From Dasyornis broadbenti (taxonomy: Eukaryota > Chordata > Aves > Passeriformes > Dasyornithidae), in the NCBI GenBank assembly GCA_013397935.1, contig VZRN01005828.1, forward strand, positions 214,671-278,670: a stretch of 64,000 nt of DNA, written 5' to 3'. Under the pieces are notes generated by a model. The model ran no database searches, had not been told where the DNA came from, and was given only the letters and a program-made list of their open reading frames with translations. Each line of letters starts with the position of its first letter. Position 1 is the first letter of the stretch. Position numbers and translations under genes: made by a program. Below are positions 38,792 through 51,127 of this stretch, piece after piece.

Positions 38792-39333
38792 CTATCGAGA
38801 AAGGAGCCCTCTCTTCACTAAAACATTTTTGTTTCTTATACAAAATTCAGAGCTCAGTTCAGGGACAGAGAGAAAATTATTCTCACCCTTATTTAGAGGA
38901 GCTGATTTACCTGCGATGGAAGACCGAGCAACTATATGAAACACATTATTTAGTACTGCAGTTTTGAAGTTTAGCCATGCTGTAATATTTCTAAACCAAC
39001 ATACTCCTGTCAACTTTCCTTCAGTCAGGTTACCACGGTGAGTGGGACCATTGCCAATGCAGTCAGTTCTGAATTCCTCGAAAGGCTTTATGCCCTCTGG
39101 ATGGGAAGATAATCTGCACTTGGATAATGTGATACTAACACTACTGCAGTTACAGTAAGAGCTGCAGAAAATACTCCAATATCCACAATACCATCCTTCA
39201 TTTTCCTTTGGCACCTTGCAGTAGACACCACCTTATACACCCCACTGTCATGGGTCTCCAGCTCCTCTTTGTGGATGACAACAGTGGCTGCAGCAGAAAC
39301 AACTTGAGGACTTCCAGCATTTTGACTCAGCAT
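38792..39333 (-). other. overlapping open frames, possible decayed coding sequence
   Basis: Two - strand frames are open: 81 codons from 39333 to 39088 and 140 codons from 39214 to 38792. The 81-codon product has a charged stretch (HKEELETHDSG), then basic residues (RCQRKMKDG) and a hydrophobic segment (IGVFSAALTVTAVVLV) that looks like one membrane span. The 140-codon product has scattered cysteines and one NIT glycosylation-type site. The DNA here is less AT-rich than its surroundings. I recognise no family. It may be a frameshifted fragment of a lost gene, or chance: a frame near 140 codons is borderline expected in 64 kb read six ways. Confidence 0.2.
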
Positions 39334-39821
39334 CCCTTCTGCTTGTTCCTCTGTGTAACACCGCTAGCAATCCAGAGGCTGTGCTCAGTGTTGAGTTTAT
39401 TCAGGGATGTGTATTTTACCTTCCATGCACGTTCTACAGCTCTAGAGGTCCCAAACACTAAAGTTTCCTTCTGAAATTATGTGAATTCCTTGTGTGCAGT
39501 TGGGAACAAAAGTAACCCTCTCAGACAATTTTGTTGCTAATAGTTCTGCCTTTAAACAAATCCAAAAGAATGAGAATAAGTATATACTGAGATAGCTGCA
39601 CACTCATGCCAAAAAAATACCAGTAAAAAATCACTACACTAAACGGTGTGCAAATTTTCACAGAACCACAATTACATATCCAAGCCATTTGGAGAATATT
39701 TATGTGTCAAATGCATTTGCAATCATGAAGGCTGTTTTGTACATTCATTAAAAAAAGAAAGTAGAAAGGTTCTCAAATGTATTCACAGCATAATTTCCAG
39801 TCACAATTACTCAGGGTTTCC

Positions 39822-39823
<2 letters not shown>

Positions 39824-39856
<33 letters not shown>
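39824..39856. repeat. T33 tract
   Basis: Thirty-three T residues, the longest homopolymer in the window. If it were the poly(A) tail of a - strand retrocopy, the body would lie just above 39857, where nothing recognisable was found and no flanking duplication is evident. Confidence 0.92.
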
Positions 39857-39857
<1 letters not shown>

Positions 39858-40576
39858 TCTAGAAAGTACAAGTCAGTGCTTATATCTGACTTTCATGTAT
39901 CCCACTCTATTTATACAGTTAGTCAGGGCCCAGCTTTCATCTGGTACAAACCCAATATTGCTAATGTCATTAGTTTCTGTCATGCATAATTTCATATTCT
40001 GTTAAGAAACAGAATTTGAAATTAACATATGTGCAAAAGCATTCAGAAACTGAAGTTTTTTTCTCAGCTGAAAAGGTCAAGTACTTGTAAATCTTTGTCA
40101 GAACTTAAGCAACACAAATGCACTGCAGTGGCAGCACTCCAGAAAGGTGGTACATTTAATGCCAAGGTAGTTCTTGAGCCCCAATGATGCAAAAAGCTAT
40201 AGCAGCTTGTAAAAAAATTATCTGTAGCCAGCAATGAAACACATGATTCAGGTATTCTGAGTAATAAAGTAATGAAGGTAAAGCTTAATTTTGAGAATAT
40301 ACTGAGGCATCAGAATATTAACAGGCAAAAGGTAAGGTGGCAAAAAATTCTGAAAAACCTGAAAAAGGATAATTCTACTCTGGCAACAGATAAATAATTA
40401 ACTAGTGCTATAATCCCTACCTTATTATCCATACTATGAATATGTAGTGAGGACGAACATTCTTCATTACGATTTTTCTTTGAGGCATTTTGAAATTTCT
40501 ACTGCAGATGTTCAAAATGGATGAAAATCAACACTGTAGCTCTTTAGTCTCAAAATAATTTTATCTTCTGCAAGTA

Positions 40577-41118
40577 ATACAGAAGGATCACACAGAACCC
40601 CAGAATACGCAGGGTTGGAAGGGACCCACAACGATCATCAAGTCCACCTCCTGGCCTGTCAAAGGATGACCCCAAGACACATTCCATAGGCCTGAGAGCG
40701 TTGCTCTGACAGGCTGCTGCTGTGACATCTTCCCTGGGGAGCCTGTTCCAGTCCTTAACCACCCTCTTGGTGAAGAATCTTTTCCTAATATCCAGCCTAA
40801 ACCTCTCCTGACACAACTTCAGGCCATTCCCTTGGATTCTGTCAACGGTCACCACAGAGGGGAGATCAGTGCCTGCCCCTCCTCTTCCCCTCACAAGGGA
40901 GTTGTAACTACAAGGAGGTCTCGCCTCAGTCCCAGCTGCTCCTTGTATGGCATCCCCTAAAGACCCTTCATCATCCTCGTTGCCCTCCTTTGGGTGGTCT
41001 CTAATAGTTGAATAGCTTTCTTTTTTTGCAGTGCCCAAAATCTCACACAATATTCAAAGTGAGGCCACCCTAGTGCAGAGTAAAGCAGGACAATCCCCTC
41101 CCTTGCCTGGCTGGTGAC
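40577..41118 (-). mobile_element. CR1: CR1 LINE 3' end, - strand
   Basis: The left edge (AGAACCCCAGAATACGCAGG then GTTGGAAGGGACC) is the reverse complement of a CR1 3' terminus with its degenerate octamer repeats. Reading the - strand, 40831-40730 translates to the ORF2 C-terminal block GNGLKLCQERFRLDIRKRFF and then RVV..WNRLPRE, which is diagnostic of avian CR1. The right edge near 41118 is a 5' truncation, usual for LINEs. A 166-codon open frame (41050-40550) runs across it but changes register relative to ORF2 and extends past the element, so it is not a functional gene. Divergence from the copy at 42.1 kb suggests a different CR1 subfamily. Confidence 0.93.
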
Positions 41119-42095
41119 AAAGGGACAATACAACAAAGTGATTTTTCCCAGATTAAAATTAGAAGAAGGAATGCTAGATTAGGAATCAGGAAATCTTTTA
41201 CTTTTGTGTTTTAATCTATAGATTTAATGCTAAACAACTTCTTTTCTTGACATTAGCAATGTTGAGATGGCATATAATTGTAGTCAGAAGTTTTATATAA
41301 CAGTTTATATTCCATATTCATAAATTAATTGATAGAGCTCTTTTTAAATGATGCTTCTTAAATGGAAAAACATAGCAATAAGTTTCAGTATCTTGTTCTA
41401 GCTGGTTACCAGCTCTCTGGGAAATAAATGTTCCTCTTTTTGTTTAAACTTAAACTGTACAATTTTGGTTAATTCAACTTCTGCAATTATTTACATATTA
41501 AAATTTATGCTTTTCTCTGAAATATCTGTCATTGGTCAGTATCAGAAATCAACCAGATAAAATAACTGGTTTGTCCTACTTATGAATAGCTAAGCTAACT
41601 ATAGTTCTGAAACCAGCATCCTACATTTTCTTCACATTACACAAGAGTAAAAAGGGATCTTAACACATCTTGAAAAGTAGTGATCTTCAATATCTTCCAC
41701 ACTGAACATTTTTAATGTGGTGGATTTGTGATTCTCATACAAGCAGCACAAATATGAGGAAATACACTAACTCAACTTGTTTTCATTGAAAACAAGATAT
41801 TACACAGAGAAGCACTGAGGAAGGAGACAGTCTGCTTTTGCATTTGTAGGCAATTTCAGTTTTGGAAGCATGAGAACTGTTAAGGTTTCTTGCTTCTTTA
41901 GTCCTTCTGGTTAAGCAGATTCCTCTTCTTCAGACGTCATTTTGTTCTTAGGTGCTGTTACACATAGACCTGGCACGTTTTAGAGCTTGGTTACTGTCCA
42001 CTCAGGTGGTGACTGGTCCTGCAGACCTGAACCAGATGCATGATCTCCTCAAGTACTTCTCTACTTTGTTTTTATATCACTGTTCTGATGATGTT
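41119..42095. other. unique spacer between two CR1 copies
   Basis: Nearly 1 kb of AT-rich sequence with no recognisable gene or repeat. Confidence 0.6.
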
Positions 42096-42700
42096 CACAG
42101 AATCAAAGAATGATTTGAGAGGGGAGGGACCTTGAAGATCATCTAGTTCTAGTCCGCTCTCAGAGACAGGGATACCAGCTATTAGATCAGGTCACTCAGA
42201 GCTCTATCCAACATGTCATTGAACGCTTCCAGGAATGAGACAGCTACATCTTCTCTGGGCAACCTGGTCCATCATCATCATCACTGTAAACAATTTCTTC
42301 CTAACATCTAATCTAAACCTTCCCTCCTTCAGATTAAAGCCATTCTCCCTCACTGCTACATACCCTTGTAAAAAGTCCCTCTCTGGCTGACTTGCAGGCC
42401 CCCTTTAATTGCTGGAAGGCCACAGTGAGCTTTCCCCAGAGTCTCCTCTTCTCCAGGTTGGACCACCCCACCCAGCTCTCTCAGTTTATCTTCGCAGCAG
42501 AGGTGCTCCAACCCTGTGATCATCTTCATGACCTCCGGCAGGTACACATCCTTCTTGTGTTGTGAACCCCGGAGCTGGACATAGCACTCCAGGTGGGGTC
42601 TCATGAGAGGGGAATGGAGGGAGAGAAACACCTCCTTTGACCTTCTTGCCACACTCCTTTTGATGCAGCCCAGAATACAGTTGTCTTTCTGGGCTGCACC
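42096..42700 (-). mobile_element. CR1: CR1 LINE 3' end, - strand
   Basis: It starts CACAGAATCAAAGAATG and runs through GGGACCTTGAAGATCATCTAG, the reverse complement of an avian CR1 3' end. Internal landmarks typical of CR1 are CTAACATCTAATCTAAACC (42302), CTCTTCTCCAGGTTGGACC (about 42446), GAGCTGGACATAGCACTCCAG (about 42571) and GATGCAGCCCAGAATACAG (42662). It covers the C-terminal part of ORF2 and the short 3' UTR and is 5'-truncated near 42700. A 98-codon frame inside (42652-42356) is out of register with ORF2 and meaningless. Confidence 0.95.
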
Positions 42701-43914
42701 ATTTTTAAAATGGAATTTTAGGGTTTTGTTATGTCAGTATTCAGGCCCCTAGGATAGTTATCCTCAAATGGGACAGTTCTGCAGTTAAGACAGTCATTTA
42801 GGAAATGAAAGACTTCAAAGCTCCTCAGCTACTGCAGATTCCAAGTTACATGTAGACCTGCTCTCAGCTTCAGATTTTCTTTTAGCATTATACCCTCTAC
42901 ATTTGTGAGATTAAATGCAATGCAATAATCATGAGGAAGAAATTTCCATAAGTATTGATTGTTATCTGTCTTATTTTATCTGGTGCGAAATTAGAGTCAA
43001 GATAGAAATAATTTGGGTGCTTTTCTTTAAATACAGTGTTTAATGTCCATGTACTCAAGTTGTAGGCACCTACACTCCTGCCATTTCACTAAGCATTCTC
43101 ACCTTGTTAGAGGTACCAAGTTTTTAGTGCACAAATTTGCCTTTTCTTAGCATAACATAATGCCCTTGAGAACTGAAATATCACTTGTCTTTTACCTTAC
43201 ACATTCTTGAATAGTTAGGTTTCTATTTTAATTCTTCTGTGACTGATAGAATATTAGTAATGCCTAATGTTCAAATTTTGCTTAAATAATAAACTGATTG
43301 AAGTTAGTGGAACTGTAGAAGTAACAATAATATAATTTATTTGTTCAATATTAGCTCCATTTGTATTTTATTTTTCATGAATTTACATGCAAAATAATTG
43401 CCAGTAAAGACCTCTGCTTCCAATAAACCACATAAAGAAAGACTTTATCCATAAACTAAAAACTATTAAATGTTGCTACATTTTTAATTACATAACTGCT
43501 ATAAATTAAAGTAAATGCATAGAGGATATATTATATCAGATTTTAAAGGTAGAGGCAGTATGATGTAAGAAATTATTTTAAGTGCTAAGTCAGCAATAGC
43601 TCCACCTCTCTTTTTGGTTAAGAGTAAGAATTCAGAGTTGTTCTGTATTACTTTGGAACAAAATATCTTTCACTTTAATATAGTTATTTTTTACAAGTTT
43701 CTCTTATTCACTGCTCATTTTTTGTCACTAATTCTCTCTAATAACATCTAAAGATATTATTTCTCAATAGGCAGATATATTTTTATAGTAAAAAAGGGGG
43801 AAAATGAAATCTACATAATAACTATAATTCTTGCTATTCCATTCTCTTCCTAGCTAGTAACAAGTAGCTGTTTATATTCATTTGTAGTAAATTGATATAA
43901 TTGTTTTGTTGCCT

Positions 43915-43962
43915 GTTGTGTTGTGCTTTGATTTGCCAGTTGTGTTGTGCTTTGATTTGCCA
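43915..43962. repeat. perfect 24-bp tandem duplication
   Basis: Bases 43915-43938 and 43939-43962 are identical, adjacent copies (GTTGTGTTGTGCTTTGATTT + GCCA). A shorter GTTGCC lies just upstream. Perfect identity indicates a recent event and a likely copy-number polymorphism. Confidence 0.93.
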
Positions 43963-46080
43963 GGTGTGTACAGCTTCTAAATTTTAAAGGCAGAAATATT
44001 ATATTTGGATATATTTGCAGGAAATCTGGAAAAGTAATAGTACTGAGGGTGTGTTTAGAATTCTTGAAAAACAGATGTAAGAGTGTTTTGGCATACATGA
44101 AAGCCTTACAATCATTTCATACTGTACCTAAGAGAAAAAGAGAGTGAAGAGCAACCTACCTGAGAATAAAAGCTTTGAAAAATGAAACCTGTTTTTCTCC
44201 ATTTTTATGTTTCAAAGTTATTTAGTTTACCTTCAATTAGGACACACACTGCATGCCCGTGAGCAGGCCTGGCTTCAACACAGGATTTATAATGAAGCAT
44301 TCTTTATTGCCAGATATCCTGGAAATCTTAGACCATCTGGTTTCACAACATACTTGTAGCTGATTATCTGCTTAAGAATTAATTAGGAACACATGTTAAC
44401 TGTTGTGATAGCAAAATTGTTGACATTTGTCTTATATGTCTTTTGAAAAGCAACCATTTTCCAAATCAGCTTCCAAAACAGGATGAAGTAATGAAATTAA
44501 AGCGAGATTCCACTGGGATTAAAACGCATGTTCCTTGGCCAAGAATGATACCTAAAAGCATTACATTGTAGTTTTCAGTGACTGAGTATCAAAAATATGA
44601 CATAGATGAAGCTCCTTCCCATAGTCTCTCCATCATATGAAAGATAATATAATTAAGTGTAACTTAAGATAGGGAAAAAAAATCCCAAAAAGCACAATGT
44701 AAAGTAGGAAACAAAATGAGATTCAGATGCCTAAGGATAACTGAAATATATATTCATTTTCTCAGCATAGTTAGTTGTCTTTTCACTTTCTCACATAGAT
44801 GAAATGCTTGTGGCCTTTATAGTTAAACAATTGCCCATAGGAAAACACCAAACATGGAATTTTCCGAAAATGGCATCTTGACTTAAAAGCTACTTGTTCC
44901 TTCACTGTGACTCTTTAAAACAAAGACTATCTGTAGCCTGTGTGAGTACAAACAATAAATTATTGTGACAAAATAAATTATCGAACATCAATTGGGTGAC
45001 TGCAACAGACCACAGGTTTGTTCTGAGTCACTGAGAAATAAAATGCCTAAGCAGCTTCATCATCAAACTGTTGGGGATTTTTTGTGAATGTTTGTAAGAA
45101 CATAGCTCAGTTAGAATGAAATATCTTTAGAAACTGTAAGAAACAGCAAATGTTGAAACTATCTGACCTCCAAAATTTTTTGTCCAACTGTGAATAGAAT
45201 CAGTCATATGATAACATTTTCTTAAAGTAAGGCATTAATAAAAATAGAAGAATCCTTCCTATCTCTAACACAAACCTTGCTCAACAGACAAATGGCTACA
45301 TAAAATGCTAAAGTTTAAAATTCAAAGGAGTTCTCACTTATATTTATTATTTGATAAAAGCGCTTTTTTTCCTAATAGTGTTTTGAAATCTGGTGTTTTG
45401 CATTTCAAGTTTGCTTAGTCCACGAGTAAATTGTCATTATAATTTCATTCAATAAGGGTTAAGCACTTTAAATTAGTGATTATATAGATGACCACAAATG
45501 AAAGAACTTTTAGTTTGTGCTACTGCTTGCTAATATATTCGTAAGTCTCTGTTTGCAATATTAAGCCAGAAGGCTGCATGGTAACTTCTCTTTGCAACGC
45601 TTGATAATTTCTGCAAAATGGTGACTCTTGTGCAGCTTTTGATTTTGTACACTGTGCTTCAGGTCTTTGTCCTGAGCAGCCTGGGATAACAGAATGGCTG
45701 TTTTCCTGTTTTCATAAGTCTATCTCCTACCCTCTTCTTAGATCCTTGGGCAGTGTTAGTGCCTGACATCACTAAAATATCATTTAAACATAGAGAGAAA
45801 CCTCAAAATTACAACTCAGGCCAAAAACTTTAACTACTGTTGAAATGAGTTAGAAGAAAAATGCTGATATTTTTAGCAGCCTTATATAGGAGGATAGCAC
45901 AAAACACAGAACAGAAAATCAAGTGCTTTTGCACAATTTGTGATCAATTCTAAAGTGTGGTTCCAATTTAAGCAGCATTTACGACTGTGAAGATTAAACA
46001 ATCTGTAAAGAAATTTTCAGCTGCTACAGTTATTAGTTAAGGACTAGAGGAAACAAAGGAATGGTCACAATAACATATCT

Positions 46081-46115
46081 ATGTGTGTGTATATATACAT
46101 ATATATATACACACA
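46081..46115. repeat. self-complementary TG/TA/CA microsatellite
   Basis: Thirty-five bases alternate purine and pyrimidine without interruption: a TG run, a TA run broken by CA near the centre, and a closing CA run. The ends are reverse complements, so the tract is both an inverted repeat (cruciform-capable) and a Z-DNA candidate. Confidence 0.88.
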
Positions 46116-46709
46116 AGTTTTCAACTCCTTATTAACTCAATAAGGATTTATACATTTTAAAAGTATTAATTATTGTACATTATATATCTTATTTGATTAG
46201 TTATATGAAATCTAAGTCTCAGTTGTATCAATCTAAAAATACTTAATTTCCCTACTCAAACAAGAAAGTTTAAAGCAAAAAAAAAAATTGTATCAAGTCC
46301 TTCACAATGGCTAATCTTTGTCTAACAGCGGAAAGTCGTCACATTTTCTTAACTATGTTACTGTAGATAAAGCTACACAATTTGCCAAGTACTGACTTCA
46401 GCTGTGACATGTAGCAAGACTTAAATAGATAAAATCCACATTAATTATGTTTCTCAGGCAAGGAATGAATTCCAATCTGGTCAAATATAATACAGGCTTA
46501 AAAATATGAAAACTACTAAATACAATGTGGACAGATGGAGAGAGGATCTATCTGACAAAAATGTATAGGAACACCTGCATTAATAGATATGTCATCAGCA
46601 AAAGAAAAGAAAAAGAAATTATTCACTTAAGAATGTCTTATAGGCTTACAGACTAGCTGACAGAAAAAGGATTTGCTATTTTAAATGGATATATGAATGA
46701 CCATTAGTA

Positions 46710-46757
46710 CTGTCTTTTTACTGACATTTTTACTGTGTTTTTACTGACATACTGACA
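46710..46757. repeat. degenerate 12-mer tandem repeat
   Basis: Four or five imperfect copies of a unit like ACTGACATTTTT follow each other (ACTGTCTTTTT, ACTGACATTTTT, ACTGTGTTTTT, ACTGACAT, ACTGACA). Confidence 0.7.
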
Positions 46758-49700
46758 CTTTTTTTCTTGTTCTCTCTCCAGAAAGAAAAGTATTGCTGTC
46801 ATGTAGTGTATGTAAGGACTCAATTTAAAATAATATCTTCAGCTGATTTGTCATAACAAGGCATTAATGTTTTCACTGAAAAAACTGGATAGAGAACAAG
46901 AGAAAAAAATGCAGTAAAGTCACACTTTAGTCCTCGTAAGCATAAGACCATTATTGTAAATTGATATTTCTCTTTCACCAATGCCCACCAAGTGAGGGTA
47001 TTTCAATATGGAGTGCAGATGAAGGTACTTCTTTCCTTTCAGCTGCTATTATCCAGCTTATCATCATGATTATTGTTGAAAGATACTACAGTTATAAAGA
47101 TTAATTAGTAGTCGGAAGAACAGAACACATATCTTACATTAGCAATGTATCAGATTCCAAGAATGCAACTTTCAAATACAACAAATCACAATGTTTGAGG
47201 GATTAGACAAGAATATGTAAATGTATTTTTTTTGTTATTACAAAGCTTTTGTGCTGATATGTAAAAATAGCAATGAATCATCTTCTTTCTCTGCATAAGG
47301 ACATCTTTTTATGTTTGTAAAAACTCTTTAAGTGTTAATTAGGTAAGGACCCATCAAAAATCAAATTAGGAACAGTTAATACTCATTGTTACTGGTAAGG
47401 AAAAATAAAGGAAGGAAACATATTTGGCAGCATGTAGACTCTTACAGAAGTGTTTTACTTGAAGTGAGAGCACATCATAGTTCTTTTTTGTGCAAGTATT
47501 CAAAAATCCCAAGTTACAGTTTTTCTTTTTTATAAATTAATCATTATTCAAGCAGAGACCAGAAGTTCTTATCAAGCATAGCTGAGGATATACTATGCGG
47601 TCTGTCATTGTTCTTAGAAACAGATATTTCCTAAGTAAGCTAAAACTCTTGGAAATACTGAGCAAATACGGTCAAAATTACAATCAAAGATCAGATATAA
47701 GTCTGAGCATGTTTTTCCTGTTCTTTTTTTAATATCAACACAAAAGGCCTCAGCTGAACAGTGACAGTATGCTGCATTTGTGTTTTTTTCTTAAAATCCT
47801 TTGCAAACTAATGTATTACCCATCAAAATACTTGCTATATAAACACAACAGGTACATACACAAATAAAATTACTTCTGCACATCCTTTGTCTGTAGTAAT
47901 TTGTTCATATTTGCATATGTTTCTCAGCTACCTGGTATGATGAGCAAATTGATTTCAAGACAATAAACAGTCATGAGGAGCAAGAACACTGAATTTCTTA
48001 AAAAAAAAATATTTTACAAGCCAGAAACGAAATGGGATTCTTAACAATTTCAGATTGTCCTGTGAGGACCTAGTAATGAGAGATGGCAAGAGAATTTGGT
48101 GAAATTTTATTTCATAGAAGGTTCTGTAGCAAGAAAAATCACAGAAGACAACAGCAAAGTCCCAATCAAGACTATGATTGATAGAAACAGTAATTTAATG
48201 CATGGCCTTGTTACAGTTTTATGCCAGTGACCCCTGATATTTCTGTTTATGATTTTATTTTCTCTTCCAGATATCATCCATTTTCTTTGCCACTTCATGG
48301 GGTGATATTCACTTAAATTAAGTAACTTTTAAAATAATTAACACTATTGAGAAACTACGTAATATTTAACTCTGAAATCTCTACTATGTTGGAAACTGTT
48401 CTATTTTATCAACGTATGCATTTACACCCCCTGTATATTTTACAGAACCATATGTCCTGTAAAGTACACATTTATCACTTAAGCTCTTCCATCTGCAGGG
48501 CTCTAGCCAGTCTGAATTTTTCTACTGTATTTCTCAAAGTTTCTATGTCTTCTAAACTTAATCAGGACATCCAAATTAATTATTATCTATAGAATTTTCA
48601 TGTTTTCTATAATTTTCCTAACAGACTACAGAGGGTTGAAGTTGTTTTAAACCTACCTTCAATTAAGCAGTGATACAAGTCACAGGACAGATGACAGCTA
48701 TCTACATCTTATAATGGTTTCCCAGGAGTTCTATCCATGCTCACTTCAAAGTTCCAGAATTGCAATTCATTCATTCCCTAAGAAAGTTAACAAGGAGACC
48801 AAGGAATTTCCTCCATGTAACATGATATCCTCTACCTGTATGTATTTATTTAAGATCAAGTGTTTATACAGAATTTGATCAAAAGCTTAGAATTGCTGCT
48901 TCCTGAGAAGCTCAAATAAGAAGCTCAATTACAATATGAAATACAGAAATTTAAAGTAGTTACTGAGTTCATCAAAAACAAATCTAATCCTTTCTTCCAA
49001 CCTCAACGATCACAAATTTCTTATTAAATGAAGCTGAGCCTGAAGGAAACTGTAGCTTCTCTCTCACCTTAAAGGCTGGGTTTGACAGTGACAGCTGACT
49101 GTCATTGCAACAAAATCCTCAGAGAGTTTGCAAATGAGATACATGTCCCTGCTAAAAGGACCTGTGAAGACAACTGTAAATTAGTCATTCTTCAAGAGGA
49201 TGGGGGAAACTGAGCAATTAAGCGTAGTCTCACCCACTTGCAATGAAGTGTAATCTCACTCTTTCAAAGATGAGAAAAGAAATAAGAATCATATTGGATT
49301 TATTGTTAAAAATAGTTACCCTCCTTAATTGTTTACTTGCTTGATTAGATAGATTAACTGCTCAGATACAGTTACTGCTCAGTTACAGTTTTAAGCTTGT
49401 AATATTTATGACATTTTTCTGTTATGAAGACAAGATATCAGAAAAATATGAGTGAAGGAGCAGCAAACTGCAGAAAGGGGTAAAGATGCTTCATCATAGA
49501 ACAGCAAATGCATTCGTAAATAATTAGACTTTTAGTAGTCTTCCTCTTCATATTATGTTTCTGTACAATCCAAAACATAAATTCCAATGCTTAGGTTAAA
49601 AGGAAATTAAGGCCATCATGTTATTTTGTGGTGGCTTCCAGAAGACATTTATTCTACTTGTGCTAAGTGAATTTCAGACTAAGAGTGCACTCTGACATTA

Positions 49701-50388
49701 TGAGTTCATATAAAAACCGAAACAGCAGACGACTGGATTTCCAAGACTAGAAAAAAAAAGACTCGTTTGTGTTTGAAACAAACCCAAACTACCAAGGGAA
49801 CCTCCTATCATAGGTTTTAAATAATAATTTCTTGACACCAGCATGGGATTTCAATAAAGCTGTATTATAAACATCTGTTTTTAGCATTTCTCAGAGGGAA
49901 TTAATTTCTGGCTTTAGTTAGGGAGCTTGCGTGGAAGAAATATGTCTGAATGTATTCAGAAAGTTGTCAGTTAAATTTTGACAAAGTGTAAGGTTCAAAT
50001 TACATCATATATTTGTGTGTATATTAAATCATCAGTATTTTAGAGCTAGAAATACTTCTGTGTCAGCTGTCAAGGTCTATTCTGGAATTTAGACAAGACA
50101 TAACTGAGGAGCAGATGCACATCTCCAGCGGAACTGTTTTATTTCACAGCCTAAATTCAAAATATTTGCAGTGAGCCTGTAGGGGAAGGGACACATGCGT
50201 ACATTCAGTGTAAAGGTGACATTTTCTTCTCTTCCTTACAATTGTTACATTAGTTTACAATAAGGAGTTCGCAAAAGGTTACAGATTAGTGTACTTTCAC
50301 ATTCAGAATGATCTCTGTAACACTTCTGTTGTCAGACACAACTCTGTCAGGATATATTTGTATCACATTAAATTTATCTAATTTATGT

Positions 50389-50455
50389 GGAAAAAAGAAA
50401 CAGCAACAAAAAAGAATAAAAAAAGAAAGAAAAGGAAAAGAAAACAAACAAAAAA
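50389..50455. repeat. A-rich low-complexity tract
   Basis: Roughly 65 bases dominated by A with isolated G and C (AAAAAAG, AAAGAAAGAAAAGG, AAACAAAC motifs). Confidence 0.8.
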
Positions 50456-51127
50456 CCCCCAAACACTTGAAGTTGTCAAAAGTTCATTAACATTTTCAAA
50501 GTTGCCTTTGTCAAGCAACATTCACATATTCCTTCCCTGGGGAACTCGGTGAAGACCCTTACTTCAAGGACAGTGAACCCTGCAGACATTTTTTTTGGTC
50601 CCATACTTTTCTTGGTATGGGTAGACCTTTTCCCTACATTTCACACAAAGGTTTGGCAAAGATATCCATTTGCTTGTCCGTAGCTCCTAGATAATTGTAA
50701 TATATTGTGTATGTAATTATATGAAGAAAGGAGTGTCTGTATATTCAAAAAACAGATTACCATTGAACCACCATGTCCATATTTATACCCTGTTCTCATT
50801 CTTCCAACTCATCCCATTCTACTTCCAGTTTTTTTTTCCAAGACAACCAGCACAGTTGGTTCATACAGTTATAAAATCTAAGAGGAATCAACAGGCTGAA
50901 AATTACATTCCTCTGCCTTTTCAAGCACCCAGTTCATACACTCCGATTTTAAGAATATAAAGATTTAGGAGGGAAAAAAGAAACAAAAAGTCCTGATACT
51001 CAGTGTATTTTTATGTCCCAGCTACCTGGACAAATCAGCTACACCAGGTAACCTACCAAAAAAATTTCATTTTCTAAACCACTGTGCATTTTAACATTTA
51101 AAAGGAAAATAAAATATTCTTTTCCAT

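Larger units (their letters stand above)
36494..40576. other. unique sequence without supportable genes
   Basis: No gene could be confirmed. It includes a pyrimidine tract (37341-37489), A17 (37615-37631), two overlapping - strand open frames of 140 and 81 codons in GC-richer sequence (38792-39333, described separately) and T33 (39824-39856). Confidence 0.5.
42701..51127. other. AT-rich unique sequence without supportable genes
   Basis: No gene or large repeat was recognised. It contains a perfect 24-bp tandem pair (43915-43962), a self-complementary TG/TA/CA run (46081-46115), a degenerate 12-mer repeat (about 46710-46757) and an A-rich tract (50389-50455). Parts near 44360-44560 and 45530-45720 look complex and non-repetitive and could be conserved non-coding DNA, but no motif cluster stood out. 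Confidence 0.5.

Noticed and set aside
39646..40005. 119-codon + strand open frame
   Set aside because: It runs through the T33 tract (poly-Phe) and has no other feature; low-complexity artefact.
40550..41050. 166-codon - strand open frame, the longest in the window
   Set aside because: It lies over a CR1 3' end; only residues about 74-107 match the ORF2 C-terminal block, and the rest is out of register or beyond the element. Not a host gene.
42356..42652. 98-codon - strand open frame
   Set aside because: Entirely inside a CR1 copy and out of frame with ORF2.
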